Source of the DNA: Mycolicibacter heraklionensis
GTDB lineage: Bacteria; Actinomycetota; Actinomycetes; Mycobacteriales; Mycobacteriaceae
Assembly (NCBI GenBank): GCA_001673575.1
Contig: LZME01000011.1
Coordinates: forward strand, 1-64,000
DNA length: 64,000 nucleotides
Reading direction: 5' to 3'
In this document: piece by piece, positions 1 to 8,906 of the stretch
Numbering within the stretch: position 1 is the first letter of the stretch
Layout of the letters: the number at the start of each line of letters is the position of its first letter
Notes under the pieces: model-generated
The model's database searches: none
Told to the model about the DNA's origin: nothing
Seen by the model: the letters and a program-made list of their open reading frames with translations, nothing else
Made by a program: the position numbers and the translations under genes

Positions 1-73
1 ACACAATTACGGCAGCCTGGGGACTGGGCACAACCCAGCTTACCAACTGACCCGCAATTAATGACTCAGGACA

Positions 74-577
74 CTAGCCCGCGGAGTCGTGCCGCCTGCC
101 CGGCGCGAAGTAGTCGAACGCGGCACGCATGTCGCCGAGGTTGCCGTCGGTGCCCTGCAGCGAGAGCGTCACGTGGCCAAAGGATTTGGCGCCCAGCCGC
201 TTAGGCCTCGGGAACGCCGCCGAGCCGTCGAGGAATAAGTGCGCCAGCTGAACCCGGCCGCTATCCGCGGTGGTGATGCGCTCGATGGCGCTCCACGGAA
301 TCACCCGGTTGCCGCTGCGCCGCCCGTAGACACCTTCGGCGTCGATGCGGACCTCGGCGCCGGAGGAGAACAACCGCGATACCAGCACCGCCACACCGAA
401 ACCGAAGAAGACGATCGCGATCCACCCGAACACGTGCAGGGCCTGCGGCGACCAGCCACGGATCGGCCCCACCGGCCCGAACGCTCCAGCCAACCACACC
501 CCGATCAGGACGAACGCGACTGCGATGGCGAGCAGCGAGGCGAGTTTGCGCCGGTCCGGATGCGCTTCGAACGGCAT
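74..577 (-). CDS. PH-like domain membrane protein
   Basis: Protein of 167 residues with two hydrophobic segments near residues 11-33 and 45-69, followed by a soluble C-terminal half. That half contains a stretch (VRIDAEGVYGR, then IPWSAIERI) typical of bacterial PH-like domains fused to two membrane helices. The start at 577 is chosen because a strong Shine-Dalgarno (GGGGAGG) lies about 6 nt upstream; a longer frame starting at 628 has no such site. Exact function is unknown. It is divergent from the monooxygenase operon. Confidence 0.7.
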   Translation of the reverse strand: MPFEAHPDRRKLASLLAIAVAFVLIGVWLAGAFGPVGPIRGWSPQALHVFGWIAIVFFGFGVAVLVSRLFSSGAEVRIDAEGVYGRRSGNRVIPWSAIERITTADSGRVQLAHLFLDGSAAFPRPKRLGAKSFGHVTLSLQGTDGNLGDMRAAFDYFAPGRRHDSAG

Positions 578-659
578 GTGACCTCCCCTGTCGACGGGGA
601 TGACTCTAGTGCGCGACGGTGGCGGCACCCCTACAACTGACGAGCTGAGAGAATATACG

Positions 660-708
660 TTGCGTCTGGCCAGCTATCGCCTAGTCTATTCACTGGACAC
701 TCTGTCCA
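660..708 (+). promoter_or_regulatory. Promoter and TetR-type operator of the monooxygenase operon
   Basis: A plausible sigma-A promoter (TTGCGT at 660-665, 16-nt spacer, TAGTCT at 682-687) is followed by a perfect palindrome TGGACA-CTC-TGTCCA at 694-708, at the expected transcription start. The operon it precedes ends with a TetR gene, so autoregulation through this operator is the natural inference. Seen: palindrome and hexamers. Inferred: the binding protein. Confidence 0.55.
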
Positions 709-741
709 TCGAGATCTCGATGACACGAGGAGCACGAGGCG

Positions 742-2568
742 ATGCCACCCACGGCCAGCTCCCTGGGACCGCAGCCGGCGGACTACGACCCCGAGTGGGT
801 GCGGGCGAAGTACGCACTCGAACGCGACAAACGGCTGCGTCCCGACGCCGTGGGCCAGTTCATCGAGGTCACCGCCGATTTCTCGCACTACGCCGACGAC
901 CCGTGGACCGAGCGCGTCGAGCGCGACCCAGTGCACGACCACGTCCAGGTGGCGATCATCGGCGCCGGTCTCGGCAGCCTGATCGCCGCCGCGCGGCTCC
1001 AGGAATCCGGGATCGACGACATCAGGATGATCGACACCGCCGGCGACTTCGGCGGCACCTGGTACTGGAACCGCTACCCCGGCGTGCAGTGCGATGTCGA
1101 GTCCTACATCTATCTGCCACTGCTCGAAGAGCTGAATTACGTGCCCACCGAGCGCTACGCGCACGGCCCGGAGATCCGCGAGCACCTGCAGAACATCGCC
1201 AAGCACTACCGCCTCTACGACAACGCCTTGCTGGGCACCACGGTCACCGGCCTGCAGTGGGACGACGCCGCCAAGCACTGGCAGATCACCACCGATCGCG
1301 GAGACGCGTTCACCGCCACGCTGGTCGCGGTCTCGCCCGGATCGCTCACCCGGCCGAAACTGCCGGGCATTGCCGGCATCAACGAATTCCGCGGACATAC
1401 CTTCCACACCAGCCGCTGGGACTTCGGCTACACCGGCGGCGACGAATCCGGTGGGCTGACCAAACTGTCCGACAAGCGCGTCGGCGTCATCGGCACCGGT
1501 TCCACTGGGCTGCAGTGCATCCCGCACCTCGGCGAGTGGGCGCAACAGCTCTACGTCTTCCAACGCACCCCGAGCACCGTCTCGGTGCGGGGCAACCGAC
1601 CCACCGACCCGGCGTGGGCGGCGAGCCTGCAGCCGGGCTGGCAACGCGAACGCATGGAGAACTTCACCCGGGTCACCTGCGGGGTGGAGATGGACCTCGA
1701 CCTGACCAACGACGGCTGGACGCAGAAGGCACTGGAACTCAGTGAGCCCGCGGTGATCCGCGAGACTCAGCGCCTCGGCCGAGAGATGACACCCGAGGAG
1801 ATCGCCGACTTCCTGTTCCACGCCGACTACGTGGCGATGCAACGACTGCGCGCCCGAATCGACGACACCGTGCGCGACCGCAAGACCGCCGAAGCGCTCA
1901 AACCCTGGTACCGGCTGAACTGTAAGCGGCCCGGCTACCACGACCAATACCTCGATACGTTCAACCGGGACAACGTCACGTTGGTTGACACCGATGGGCG
2001 CGGCGTCGATCGGTTCACCGAGACCGCCGTCGTGGTCGACGGCATCGACTACGAACTCGACGCACTGGTGTTCGCGACCGGCTTCGAGGTGGGTACCGAG
2101 TTCACCCGTCGGCTCGGCTTCGAGATCGTCGGCCGCGACGGCGTGCGACTCAGCGACAAGTGGGCCAAAGGTATGCGGACACTGCACGGCCTACAGACCC
2201 ACGGCTTTCCCAACTGCTTCTTTCTGGGCTACACCCAATCCGGGGTCTCCCCCAACTACACCCACACCGCCGAGGAGCGGGCCCGCCATTTCGCCTACCT
2301 GGTCAGCACATTCGTGCAACGGGGCGTGAACACCATCGAGGCCACCAAGGCCGCCGAGGACCAGTGGCTGGCCGCGATGGACCAGGCGTCGGAGAAGCCC
2401 AAAGCCTTCTACGCCGAATGCACGCCGAGTTACCTGAGCTCCGAGGGCGACCGGGAGAATCCGCACGGCATGCTGTCGACCAACTTCGGGGGCAAGCCTG
2501 TCGAGTTCTTCGAAATGCTGAACGCGTGGCGATCCACGGGCCAATTGGAGGGGGTGATCCTGCAATGA
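742..2568 (+). CDS. Flavin-containing Baeyer-Villiger monooxygenase
   Basis: A 608-residue NAD(P)H- and FAD-dependent monooxygenase, expected to insert an oxygen atom next to a ketone (cyclic ketone or steroid-like substrate). It has an N-terminal FAD Rossmann motif GAGLGS near residues 74-79, and a match to the Baeyer-Villiger fingerprint (FRG, H, FH, W) at about 216-226. A second dinucleotide fold GTGSTG lies near 251-256. Length suits the cyclohexanone/4-hydroxyacetophenone monooxygenase group, with an N-terminal extension of about 60 residues. ATG at 742 follows GAGGAG 11-16 nt upstream. The stop overlaps the start of the downstream TetR gene (ATGA), so the two are translationally coupled. 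The substrate cannot be read from sequence. Confidence 0.88.
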   Translation: MPPTASSLGPQPADYDPEWVRAKYALERDKRLRPDAVGQFIEVTADFSHYADDPWTERVERDPVHDHVQVAIIGAGLGSLIAAARLQESGIDDIRMIDTAGDFGGTWYWNRYPGVQCDVESYIYLPLLEELNYVPTERYAHGPEIREHLQNIAKHYRLYDNALLGTTVTGLQWDDAAKHWQITTDRGDAFTATLVAVSPGSLTRPKLPGIAGINEFRGHTFHTSRWDFGYTGGDESGGLTKLSDKRVGVIGTGSTGLQCIPHLGEWAQQLYVFQRTPSTVSVRGNRPTDPAWAASLQPGWQRERMENFTRVTCGVEMDLDLTNDGWTQKALELSEPAVIRETQRLGREMTPEEIADFLFHADYVAMQRLRARIDDTVRDRKTAEALKPWYRLNCKRPGYHDQYLDTFNRDNVTLVDTDGRGVDRFTETAVVVDGIDYELDALVFATGFEVGTEFTRRLGFEIVGRDGVRLSDKWAKGMRTLHGLQTHGFPNCFFLGYTQSGVSPNYTHTAEERARHFAYLVSTFVQRGVNTIEATKAAEDQWLAAMDQASEKPKAFYAECTPSYLSSEGDRENPHGMLSTNFGGKPVEFFEMLNAWRSTGQLEGVILQ

Positions 2569-3152
2569 CTTCCGCTGCACCGCGAGTCACCATGCGTGAC
2601 CGGCACCGCGCCATGACCCGCGACCAGATCATGGCCGCCGCGCTGGAGGCGTTCGCCGACCGTGGCTATGTCGCGGTGACCATCGACGACATCGTGCGCC
2701 GGGCCGGGATCGGGCGGGCGACGTTCTATCTGCACTTCGACTCCAAAGCTGCGGTGCTGCGCGAACTGCGCAACACCCGCATGACCGTCTGGTCCCAGCA
2801 GGACGCCCCGCGCGGGGGCAGATCGGGACGGCCTTCGATCAGAGCGTTCTTTGAGAAGGTGGTCGACTTCTACACCTCCGCACCGCAGCTCTACATGGCA
2901 CTACATCAGGCGCGGGCGGCCGACCCGGAGTTCGCCGCGGCGCATCGAGCCACCATGGAGGACAACGTCACCGAGTGGATCGAGGCCGACGCCATGCCCG
3001 GTGCCACCGAGGCCCAGCTGCGGCTGGCCATCGCGATGATGTACACCATGGTCGATTCCTTCATGCATCTGTGGCTGGTCGACGGCTGGCCACTGGAGCG
3101 CGAGGCTGCCATCGAGGCGATGACCGACGCACTGCACGCCACCATGCGCTGA
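2565..3152 (+). CDS. TetR/AcrR family transcriptional regulator
   Basis: A 195-residue regulator. The N-terminal helix-turn-helix (ITMAALEAF-like start, then IDDIVRRAGIGRATFYLHF) is typical of TetR proteins, and the C-terminal half would bind an effector. The ATG overlaps the monooxygenase stop codon by 4 nt, so it is the second gene of that operon. It probably represses its own operon through the palindrome at 694-708, with a substrate or product of the monooxygenase as possible ligand (inference). Confidence 0.88.
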   Translation: MTSAAPRVTMRDRHRAMTRDQIMAAALEAFADRGYVAVTIDDIVRRAGIGRATFYLHFDSKAAVLRELRNTRMTVWSQQDAPRGGRSGRPSIRAFFEKVVDFYTSAPQLYMALHQARAADPEFAAAHRATMEDNVTEWIEADAMPGATEAQLRLAIAMMYTMVDSFMHLWLVDGWPLEREAAIEAMTDALHATMR

Positions 3153-3242
3153 AAACCCCCGGCCCGAGCGCCCGCGGCATTTATCGTGGCACACGCACGA
3201 GCGACCGCGGTGCGAGCGGTTTTCCGACGAGAGGCTGCGCAA

Positions 3243-4664
3243 ATGACCGAGCTCCGGGCAGACGGCGCGATCACCGAGCAGCCGACGCAACGCCGTGGCG
3301 TCATGCAATCGCTCACCGGGCTCAGCGTCCGCTATGTCGAGCGGCTGATGCCCGACCCGTATCTGTTCGCGGTGATCCTCACACTGATCGTCGCCGGGCT
3401 GGTCGCCGCTCTGGTGCGCGGCGCATCGGCCAGCGGCATGCTGACGGCCTGGTACGCCGGGGTGTGGGGGCGGGAGAACATCTTCACGTTCGCCTTCCAG
3501 ATGGTGCTGATCCTGGTGACCGGCTACACGCTGGCCGAAGCGCCCGTGCTGAAGCGGGCGATCGTCCGCGTCGCGGCAGTGCCACGCAGCCAGGCGCAGG
3601 GTGCGCTGCTGTGCTTTTCCGTCAGTGCCGCTGCGTCCCTATTGAACTGGGGCCTGGGCCTGGTGGCCGGCGCGCTGGTGGCCCGGCAGGTGGCGCGACG
3701 TTTTCCCGACTCGCATTTCGGCTACCTGATCGCCGCGGCGTTCATGGGCTTCATCGTCTGGACGCAGGGACTCTCGTCGTCGATCGCGCTGGCGAACACC
3801 GACTCCGGCAGCCCCATCAACGTGATCCACAAGATCTCCGGATTCACCGTGCCGTTGAGCCAGACCATCTTCCAGCCGTACAGCTGGCTCTCGGCGATCA
3901 TCGTGTTGGGGGTGCTCGCGCTCGCAGTGTGGCGAATGGAGCCGGCTGAAGCTCTTGCGCCGGATCCCGCTGTGTTCGAGGAAGAGCCGGAAATTGCCGG
4001 CCAGCGCAGCGCGACGTTCGCCGAATGGCTGGAGAATCAGTGGATCCTCAACGTGCTGCTGTTCGCGGCGGGGATCACGTATTTCGTGGCCAGTGGTTGC
4101 GCGCTGAACATCTCCTCGATGATCATGCTGTTCACCATCACCGCCGCCCTGCTGCACCGCACACCGATTCGCTTCATCCGGGCATTCACCGGTGCCGCGA
4201 AGGTCTCGGGCCCGCTGCTGCTGCAGTATCCGCTCTACGGCGGCCTGGTCGGGCTGCTGGCGTATCAGGGCGCCGAGGGGTCCACGCCCCTGCAGACGCT
4301 GCTGGCCCAGACGCTGGTCAACGGCGCGACGGAGTACACGCTGCCGTTCCTGACCTTCATCGGCTCGGTGGTCATCAGCCTGTTCGTGCCGTCCGGCGGC
4401 GGGCACTGGGCGGTGCAGGGCCCGATCGCCGTCGACTCTGCGCTGGCGATCGGCCAGCAGTCGCCGGCCTATCTCGGGCTGGTGTCGATGGCGGTTGCCG
4501 TCGGTGAGGGCGTGGCAAACATGATCCAGCCGTTCTGGCTGCTGCCACTGCTGGCGATCGCGAAGCTCAATGTCCGTCAGGTGATGGGCTTTACGATCGT
4601 GGCGTTCGTCATCGGGTTGGTGGTCCTGGGGGCCATGACGTTGATCGCACCGTGGGTGATCTGA
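3243..4664 (+). CDS. Short-chain fatty acid transporter, AtoE family
   Basis: A 473-residue, strongly hydrophobic protein with about 10-12 predicted membrane helices. The N-terminal region (YVERLMPDPYLFAVILTL) and the SGGGHWAVQGP segment are hallmarks of the AtoE/TIGR00366 short-chain fatty acid uptake family. It would import short-chain fatty acids across the inner membrane. The start at 3243 is preferred over an upstream GTG because GAGAGG lies about 8 nt before it. It lies 90 bp after the TetR gene and may be in the same regulatory neighbourhood. Confidence 0.85.
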   Translation: MTELRADGAITEQPTQRRGVMQSLTGLSVRYVERLMPDPYLFAVILTLIVAGLVAALVRGASASGMLTAWYAGVWGRENIFTFAFQMVLILVTGYTLAEAPVLKRAIVRVAAVPRSQAQGALLCFSVSAAASLLNWGLGLVAGALVARQVARRFPDSHFGYLIAAAFMGFIVWTQGLSSSIALANTDSGSPINVIHKISGFTVPLSQTIFQPYSWLSAIIVLGVLALAVWRMEPAEALAPDPAVFEEEPEIAGQRSATFAEWLENQWILNVLLFAAGITYFVASGCALNISSMIMLFTITAALLHRTPIRFIRAFTGAAKVSGPLLLQYPLYGGLVGLLAYQGAEGSTPLQTLLAQTLVNGATEYTLPFLTFIGSVVISLFVPSGGGHWAVQGPIAVDSALAIGQQSPAYLGLVSMAVAVGEGVANMIQPFWLLPLLAIAKLNVRQVMGFTIVAFVIGLVVLGAMTLIAPWVI

Positions 4665-4752
4665 GGGCTCCCAGCGTTCGCCATTCCTTGATATCTCCTC
4701 GTGCTAGCCGGATGCTCGTGACAGACGCGAAGTGCCCTGGTCGCGAAGGAGA

Positions 4753-5559
4753 ATGCCGTTGAACACACCGGAAGCCGGCAGCGTGGGCAGCATCTCCACC
4801 GCACTGCGGGACTGCTACGCCGCGATAGAAGCCCTCTGCACCGATCTCAGCGACGTCGAGTGGGGCGCTGCGTCACTGTGCCCGGACTGGACGGTTCGCG
4901 ACGTGATCAACCACGTCACCGGCATCGAGGCGGCAATGGCGGGGTGGCTGCCCGACGACGATCGCACCCCGCCGCCGTTCGACAAGGCCGCGGACTTCCT
5001 GCGCGACGCTGACACCGACACCACCGCGTACCGCGAACTGGTGCGCGCGATCTATGACCGTCGCCGAAGCGACCTGGCCGCGTTGTCCGACGCGGATCTG
5101 ATGCGACCGTCGTGGACTCCGGTCGGCCCAGCCACCTACGGCAGGTTCCTGGAGATCCGGGTCTTCGACTTCTGGGTGCACGAACGAGACATCACTACCC
5201 CGCTGGGCCGCACCACCGATGACGCAAGCCTCGGCGCTCAGATCGCACTGGCGGAGGTAGCCGGTTCCTTGGGCTACATCGTCGGCAAGAAAGTGGGCCT
5301 ACCCGACGGAAAGAGCATCACCTTCGATCTCACCGGACCGATCACCCGCCAGTTGCACGTCGCCGTGGATGGCCGAGCTAAAACTGTTGACCACCTGAAT
5401 AATCCGGATGTCACCGTGGTGACCGATTCCACGACATTCATCCAACTGGCGTGCGGGCGCATCGACCCGCAGGCCCAGATCGACTCCGGCGCCATCACCT
5501 GGAAAGGCGGCGCCGAACTCGGCGACCGCGCCGCCCGCAACTTGAGGTTCACGATGTGA
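4753..5559 (+). CDS. Maleylpyruvate isomerase family (mycothiol-dependent, DinB-like) protein
   Basis: A protein of about 268 residues with the actinobacterial maleylpyruvate isomerase N-terminal fold. The segment [18 protein letters not shown] carries the HxxG/A-type metal-binding His, and a later [10 protein letters not shown] supplies a further His. Family members are mycothiol-dependent metalloenzymes of the DinB superfamily; the C-terminal part resembles an SCP2-like domain. ATG at 4753 sits 1 nt behind AAGGAG, whereas an in-frame TTG at 4759 has ideal spacing and may be the true start. The 3' end overlaps a decayed DsbA-like gene by 4 nt (GTGA). Confidence 0.78.
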   Translation: MPLNTPEAGSVGSISTALRDCYAAIEALCTDLSDVEWGAASLCPDWTVRDVINHVTGIEAAMAGWLPDDDRTPPPFDKAADFLRDADTDTTAYRELVRAIYDRRRSDLAALSDADLMRPSWTPVGPATYGRFLEIRVFDFWVHERDITTPLGRTTDDASLGAQIALAEVAGSLGYIVGKKVGLPDGKSITFDLTGPITRQLHVAVDGRAKTVDHLNNPDVTVVTDSTTFIQLACGRIDPQAQIDSGAITWKGGAELGDRAARNLRFTM

Positions 5560-5834
5560 CCAGTCGCCCGGATTTCATCGACTTCCACTTCGACGTCATG
5601 TGCCCGTATGCGTACCAGACGTCGCGGCGGATCCGGGAAGTCCGCGACCGCACCGGCCTCAGGGTGAACTGGCGCTTCTTTGGTACGAGCTGCAGCGACC
5701 CAAGACGCCTGCGACGAACAGCGCCTCGCCGAAACCTTCCGCCCCTACCTGCAGGCGCGAGACTGGGTGTCGACGAACCGCGGAGGGGTGGTCACCTTCG
5801 CCGACCGCCAACACGCGACACCCGCGTCAGATGA
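5556..5834 (+). pseudogene. Decayed DsbA/FrnE-like oxidoreductase remnant
   Basis: A GTG start overlapping the preceding stop opens a frame beginning [20 protein letters not shown], followed by a region ending VNWRFF. This is the recognisable start of the mycobacterial DsbA/FrnE thioredoxin-fold family, with CPYA in place of the CxxC-type site. After about 45 residues the similarity stops and the frame continues as low-quality Arg-rich sequence to a stop at 5832-5834. Family members are normally over 200 residues, so this is a truncated gene. An open stretch in another frame (about 5713-5841) looks codon-like but was not identified. Confidence 0.6.
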
Positions 5835-5885
5835 ACCCTAGGCCAATGATCACCATTGCGCCGGAACAGGATCCGGAGGCGGCCT

Positions 5886-6553
5886 ATGCTGCCCGATATG
5901 GCCGACTTCACCGCGTCGCTGCCCCCGGAACTGGACAACATTCCGTCCGCCGAGGGCCCGCTGCCATCACCGTCTGACCTCGTCGGCCGCCCCATGCACT
6001 GCCCATCGACATCCTCGGCGAACGCCACGGTCCGCTGTTCTACGCCGACTTCAGCGGGGTGCGAAAGCTGTACGCGTGCTCGCGGGCGCTGGTCGAAGAA
6101 CTGTGCGACGAGAACCGGTTCGCCAAGAACCCGATGCGCCCCTTGGAGCGGGTCCGCCAGCTGGCCGGCGACGGCCTGTTCACCGCCTACCACGGTGAAC
6201 CGAATTGGCAGACCGCCCACGACGTCCTGATGCCCGGCTTCAGCTACGCCGGGCTACGCAACTACCACGGCGCCATGCTCGACATAGGCACCCAGCTGAT
6301 CCAGCGCGGTGTGCGCTACGTGCAGGACCGGATCGCCGCCGACGCCGACGAAGTGTGGGAGCTGCTCGGCGATCCCACCAAGCACACTCACGTCTACGTG
6401 TGTGGTGACGGCGCCCAGATGGCCCCGGCGGTGCGGCAGGCCTTCATCGACATCTACCGCGCGCGTGCGGGCAGTGACGAGAGCCAAGCCCGCGACTGGC
6501 TAATCGAACTGGTGGAGTCCGACCGCTACGTCGAGGACGTGTGGGCTGGGTGA
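5886..6553 (+). pseudogene. CYP102-type P450-reductase fusion, internally deleted and frameshifted
   Basis: The first part matches the beginning of a self-sufficient P450 of the CYP102 (P450 BM3) family: IPSAEGPLP, then ENRFAKNP, AGDGLFTAYHGEPNW and an MLDIGTQLIQ segment. From about 6300 it passes in frame into the very end of the reductase domain (YVQDRIAADADEVWELL, VYVCGDGAQMAPAV, RYVEDVWAG), ending at the expected C-terminal tryptophan motif. A normal protein is about 1,050 residues; here nearly 900 are missing, including haem ligand, FMN and FAD domains. A frameshift near 5998-6002 separates the first 38 residues from the rest. Confidence 0.75.
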
Positions 6554-6587
6554 GCGTGTAGTCGGACGAGCCAGAGACCCATGACAC

Positions 6588-6625
6588 GAAAGTGGCCCCC
6601 AGGCTTTCGCCTGGGGGCCACTTTC
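6588..6625. terminator. Strong hairpin terminator between decayed P450 gene and tRNA gene
   Basis: A perfect 17-bp stem (6588-6604 with 6609-6625) closes a 4-nt loop and is followed by TTTAG on the plus strand. It lies between the P450 remnant (plus) and the tRNA (minus) and could stop both transcripts. Confidence 0.75.
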
Positions 6626-6630
6626 TTTAG

Positions 6631-6704
6631 TAGCGGGGACAGGATTCGAACCTGCGACCTCTGGGTTATGAGCCCAGCGAGCTACCGAGCTGCTCCACCC
6701 CGCG
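6631..6704 (-). tRNA. Initiator tRNA-Met (CAU)
   Basis: A 74-nt cloverleaf: acceptor arm CGCGGGG with CCCCGCT, anticodon loop CTCATAA, T-loop TTCGAAT. The anticodon stem ends in three G-C pairs (CTGGG/CCCAG) and the first acceptor pair is mismatched (C1-T72). Both are initiator-tRNA features rather than elongator ones. The 3' CCA is not encoded (CTA follows the discriminator A). Confidence 0.93.
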
Positions 6705-6864
6705 TCGGTAAGTACGACACTACCCAACGGGTGCCCAAGCCGCCAAATCGCCTGGTCTGGCGTCGGCGCCGTCGCCCCACCGGTGCCGATTCATCTCGTC
6801 CTTGTCGGCCCAACCCCGCTATGCCATGCTGCATTCCGAGGCCACAACAGCGGGAGGCCAACCG

Positions 6865-7098
6865 ATGCCCGGATTTCTCGACAACGTCGGCCGCCTGCTC
6901 ACCTACCGGATTCCCATCGGAGAGCTGATCGGCCTGGGCCTGATCCTCGGCACGCCGTATCTGACCATCGGATTGATCTGGACGCTGACCCACACCGCTG
7001 CGCTGCACGGCATGCGAGGCCTGGACCTCGTAGTGTCCTTTCTTGGATCGATCGTGGCGTGGCCGGTGCTGCTGATCGCTAACGTCTGTATGCAGTGA
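6865..7098 (+). CDS. Small two-helix membrane protein of unknown function
   Basis: A 77-residue protein with two hydrophobic segments (about residues 18-38 and 48-72). The start at 6865 is supported by GGGAGG 7 nt upstream. It is not recognised as a named family. It immediately precedes two MpaB-like genes on the same strand, with only 44 bp to the next start, so a shared operon and a membrane partner role are plausible but unproven. Confidence 0.6.
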   Translation: MPGFLDNVGRLLTYRIPIGELIGLGLILGTPYLTIGLIWTLTHTAALHGMRGLDLVVSFLGSIVAWPVLLIANVCMQ

Positions 7099-7142
7099 CC
7101 GCGAAGGGCAACGTCGCCCCGCAACAACGGAGGCCGCTCGAG

Positions 7143-8075
7143 ATGATGTTTTTGGTACGGATCATCGATCTGGCCATGAGAATTCTCGGCGTCTCTCCCG
7201 AGTCACCATCCCCGCACGCGGCCGAGACCCGAATCCACATCGATCAGTACACGCCACGCTTCGACGATGGTCCCGTCGATCTCACTGAGGCGCTGGATTT
7301 TTGGTCTGCTGCCGCAGCAGCCGCCAACGTCGTCATGCAGTTGAGCCTGCCGGGAGTGGGCCACGGGGTCGTGGAGAGCCGGGTGGAATCCGGTGCGCTG
7401 ATGGAGCATCCATGGAAGAGGTTGCGCACCACCGCCCAATACATGGCTGTCGCGGTGCTGGGCAACGACGAGGAACGCGCTGCCTACCGTGACGCTGTCA
7501 ACGTCGCACACCGGCAGGTTCGCTCCACCGCGGACAGCCCGGTCCAATACAACGCCTTCGATCCCAATCTGCAGTTATGGGTCGCCGCATGCCTATTCGT
7601 CTTCTACGAGGACACCTATCAGCTGCTGCGCGGCAAGATGACCCAGGCTCAGGCGGAGGGGTTCTATCACCACGCCTGGCCGCTCGGCACCACCTTGCAG
7701 GTCACCCCCGATCAGTGGCCGCCCACCCGCGCCGAGTTCGACGCCTACTGGAACACCACCTGTCAGACATTGGAGATGGACGATATCGTCCGCGACTACC
7801 TCATGCGGCTGGTCGACCTGAAGATGATCAACCCGATCTTGCGGGCGCCCCTGGCGCCCCTGCTGCGGTTCCTGACTATCGGCTTTCTGGCACCGCTCTT
7901 TCGTGAGCTGCTCGGCGTGCCCTGGTCGCCGACCGAGCAACGCCAGTTCGAAAACCTCTTCCTGTTCGTATCATTCGTGAACCGCTTCATCCCCCGATTC
8001 ATCCGAACCGTCAACTACACCGTGCTGATGGCCGACGTTCGCCATCGCATCCGCCGAGACAAGGCACTGATCTGA
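7143..8075 (+). CDS. Oxygenase MpaB family (DUF2236) protein
   Basis: A 310-residue protein of the DUF2236/MpaB family, haem-dependent latex-clearing-type oxygenase relatives that are expanded in mycobacteria. Recognisable features are the GVVESRVESGALMEHPWKR region, an AVNVAHRQV histidine motif and the NPNLQLWVAACLFVF segment. The start at 7143 follows CGGAGG 9 nt upstream; a GTG at 7095 overlapping the previous stop is the alternative. The stop overlaps the next gene by 1 nt (TGATG), a coupled pair. The substrate is unknown. Confidence 0.75.
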   Translation: MMFLVRIIDLAMRILGVSPESPSPHAAETRIHIDQYTPRFDDGPVDLTEALDFWSAAAAAANVVMQLSLPGVGHGVVESRVESGALMEHPWKRLRTTAQYMAVAVLGNDEERAAYRDAVNVAHRQVRSTADSPVQYNAFDPNLQLWVAACLFVFYEDTYQLLRGKMTQAQAEGFYHHAWPLGTTLQVTPDQWPPTRAEFDAYWNTTCQTLEMDDIVRDYLMRLVDLKMINPILRAPLAPLLRFLTIGFLAPLFRELLGVPWSPTEQRQFENLFLFVSFVNRFIPRFIRTVNYTVLMADVRHRIRRDKALI

Positions 8076-8878
8076 TGGCTGACCACGACGACGGCCTGGG
8101 GCCCGACAGCATGCTGTGGCACTTCCTGGCCGACCGACGCTACCTGTTCGTGCTCCCCAGGGCGGTGTGTCTGCTGCTGCTGCATCCCGGCATCGCCGCC
8201 GGCATCAACGAGCATGCTCTGATGCGCAAACGCATTTGGCTGCACAAGAAACGCACTTTCACCCAAGCCGTCAACTACGCCTATACCGACGTGGACATGC
8301 GGCCCCAGATGCGGTTCGCCCACGAGCATGTCAAGGGCGTCGACAGTCTCGGCCATAAGTACCACGCCCTGAATCCCGATACGTTCCACTTTCAGCACAG
8401 CGCTTATGTCGAGTCCCTCGTCGTCATGGTGAACACCTTCATTCGTCGGCTCGACGCCGACGAGCATGAGCAGCTCTACCAGGAGTGCTGCGCGTGGTAT
8501 CGCCGATACGGCGTATCAACCCGGCCGATGCCCGCGACCTGGCCGGAATTCGTCGAGTACTTCGAGGATTACTGCCGCTCGCACTTGGCGGCCGGCGAAC
8601 ACTTCGAGCCGTTCCGCGAGCAGATTTTCGCGCCCACCGATTGGTGGATGCGCACCGTCCCCCAACCGGCCATCCGCGCCCTGCAGCACCCCCGCGCCGT
8701 GGAACTCACCGGGATCGCTGTCAGCGCCACCGACCGATGGTCACTGCGCCAGTTCGTCCGGTTGGCTCAGCTGTCCGCGCTGGCCCCCAGACATCACTGG
8801 AACGCCAAAGCACGCGCCGCACTCGGCGCGGCAGCACAACACGAGCCGACGATGCCGCTGGGCGCCACCCGTCGCTGA
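8075..8878 (+). CDS. Second MpaB-like (DUF2236) protein
   Basis: A 267-residue paralogue of the preceding gene, with the same order of motifs: FAHEHVKGVDSLGHKYHALN, then a YQECCAWYRRYGV region. It starts with ATG sharing one base with the upstream stop, so both are translated together and may form a heteromer. It is shorter than its partner at the N terminus. No promoter is visible between the two. Confidence 0.72.
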   Translation: MADHDDGLGPDSMLWHFLADRRYLFVLPRAVCLLLLHPGIAAGINEHALMRKRIWLHKKRTFTQAVNYAYTDVDMRPQMRFAHEHVKGVDSLGHKYHALNPDTFHFQHSAYVESLVVMVNTFIRRLDADEHEQLYQECCAWYRRYGVSTRPMPATWPEFVEYFEDYCRSHLAAGEHFEPFREQIFAPTDWWMRTVPQPAIRALQHPRAVELTGIAVSATDRWSLRQFVRLAQLSALAPRHHWNAKARAALGAAAQHEPTMPLGATRR

Positions 8879-8906
8879 CACCACGGCGCCTGACCACACC
8901 GCGTAC

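Noticed and set aside
631..2187. 518-codon minus-strand frame opposite the monooxygenase
   Set aside because: No recognisable motif; the plus-strand product is a clear FAD monooxygenase.
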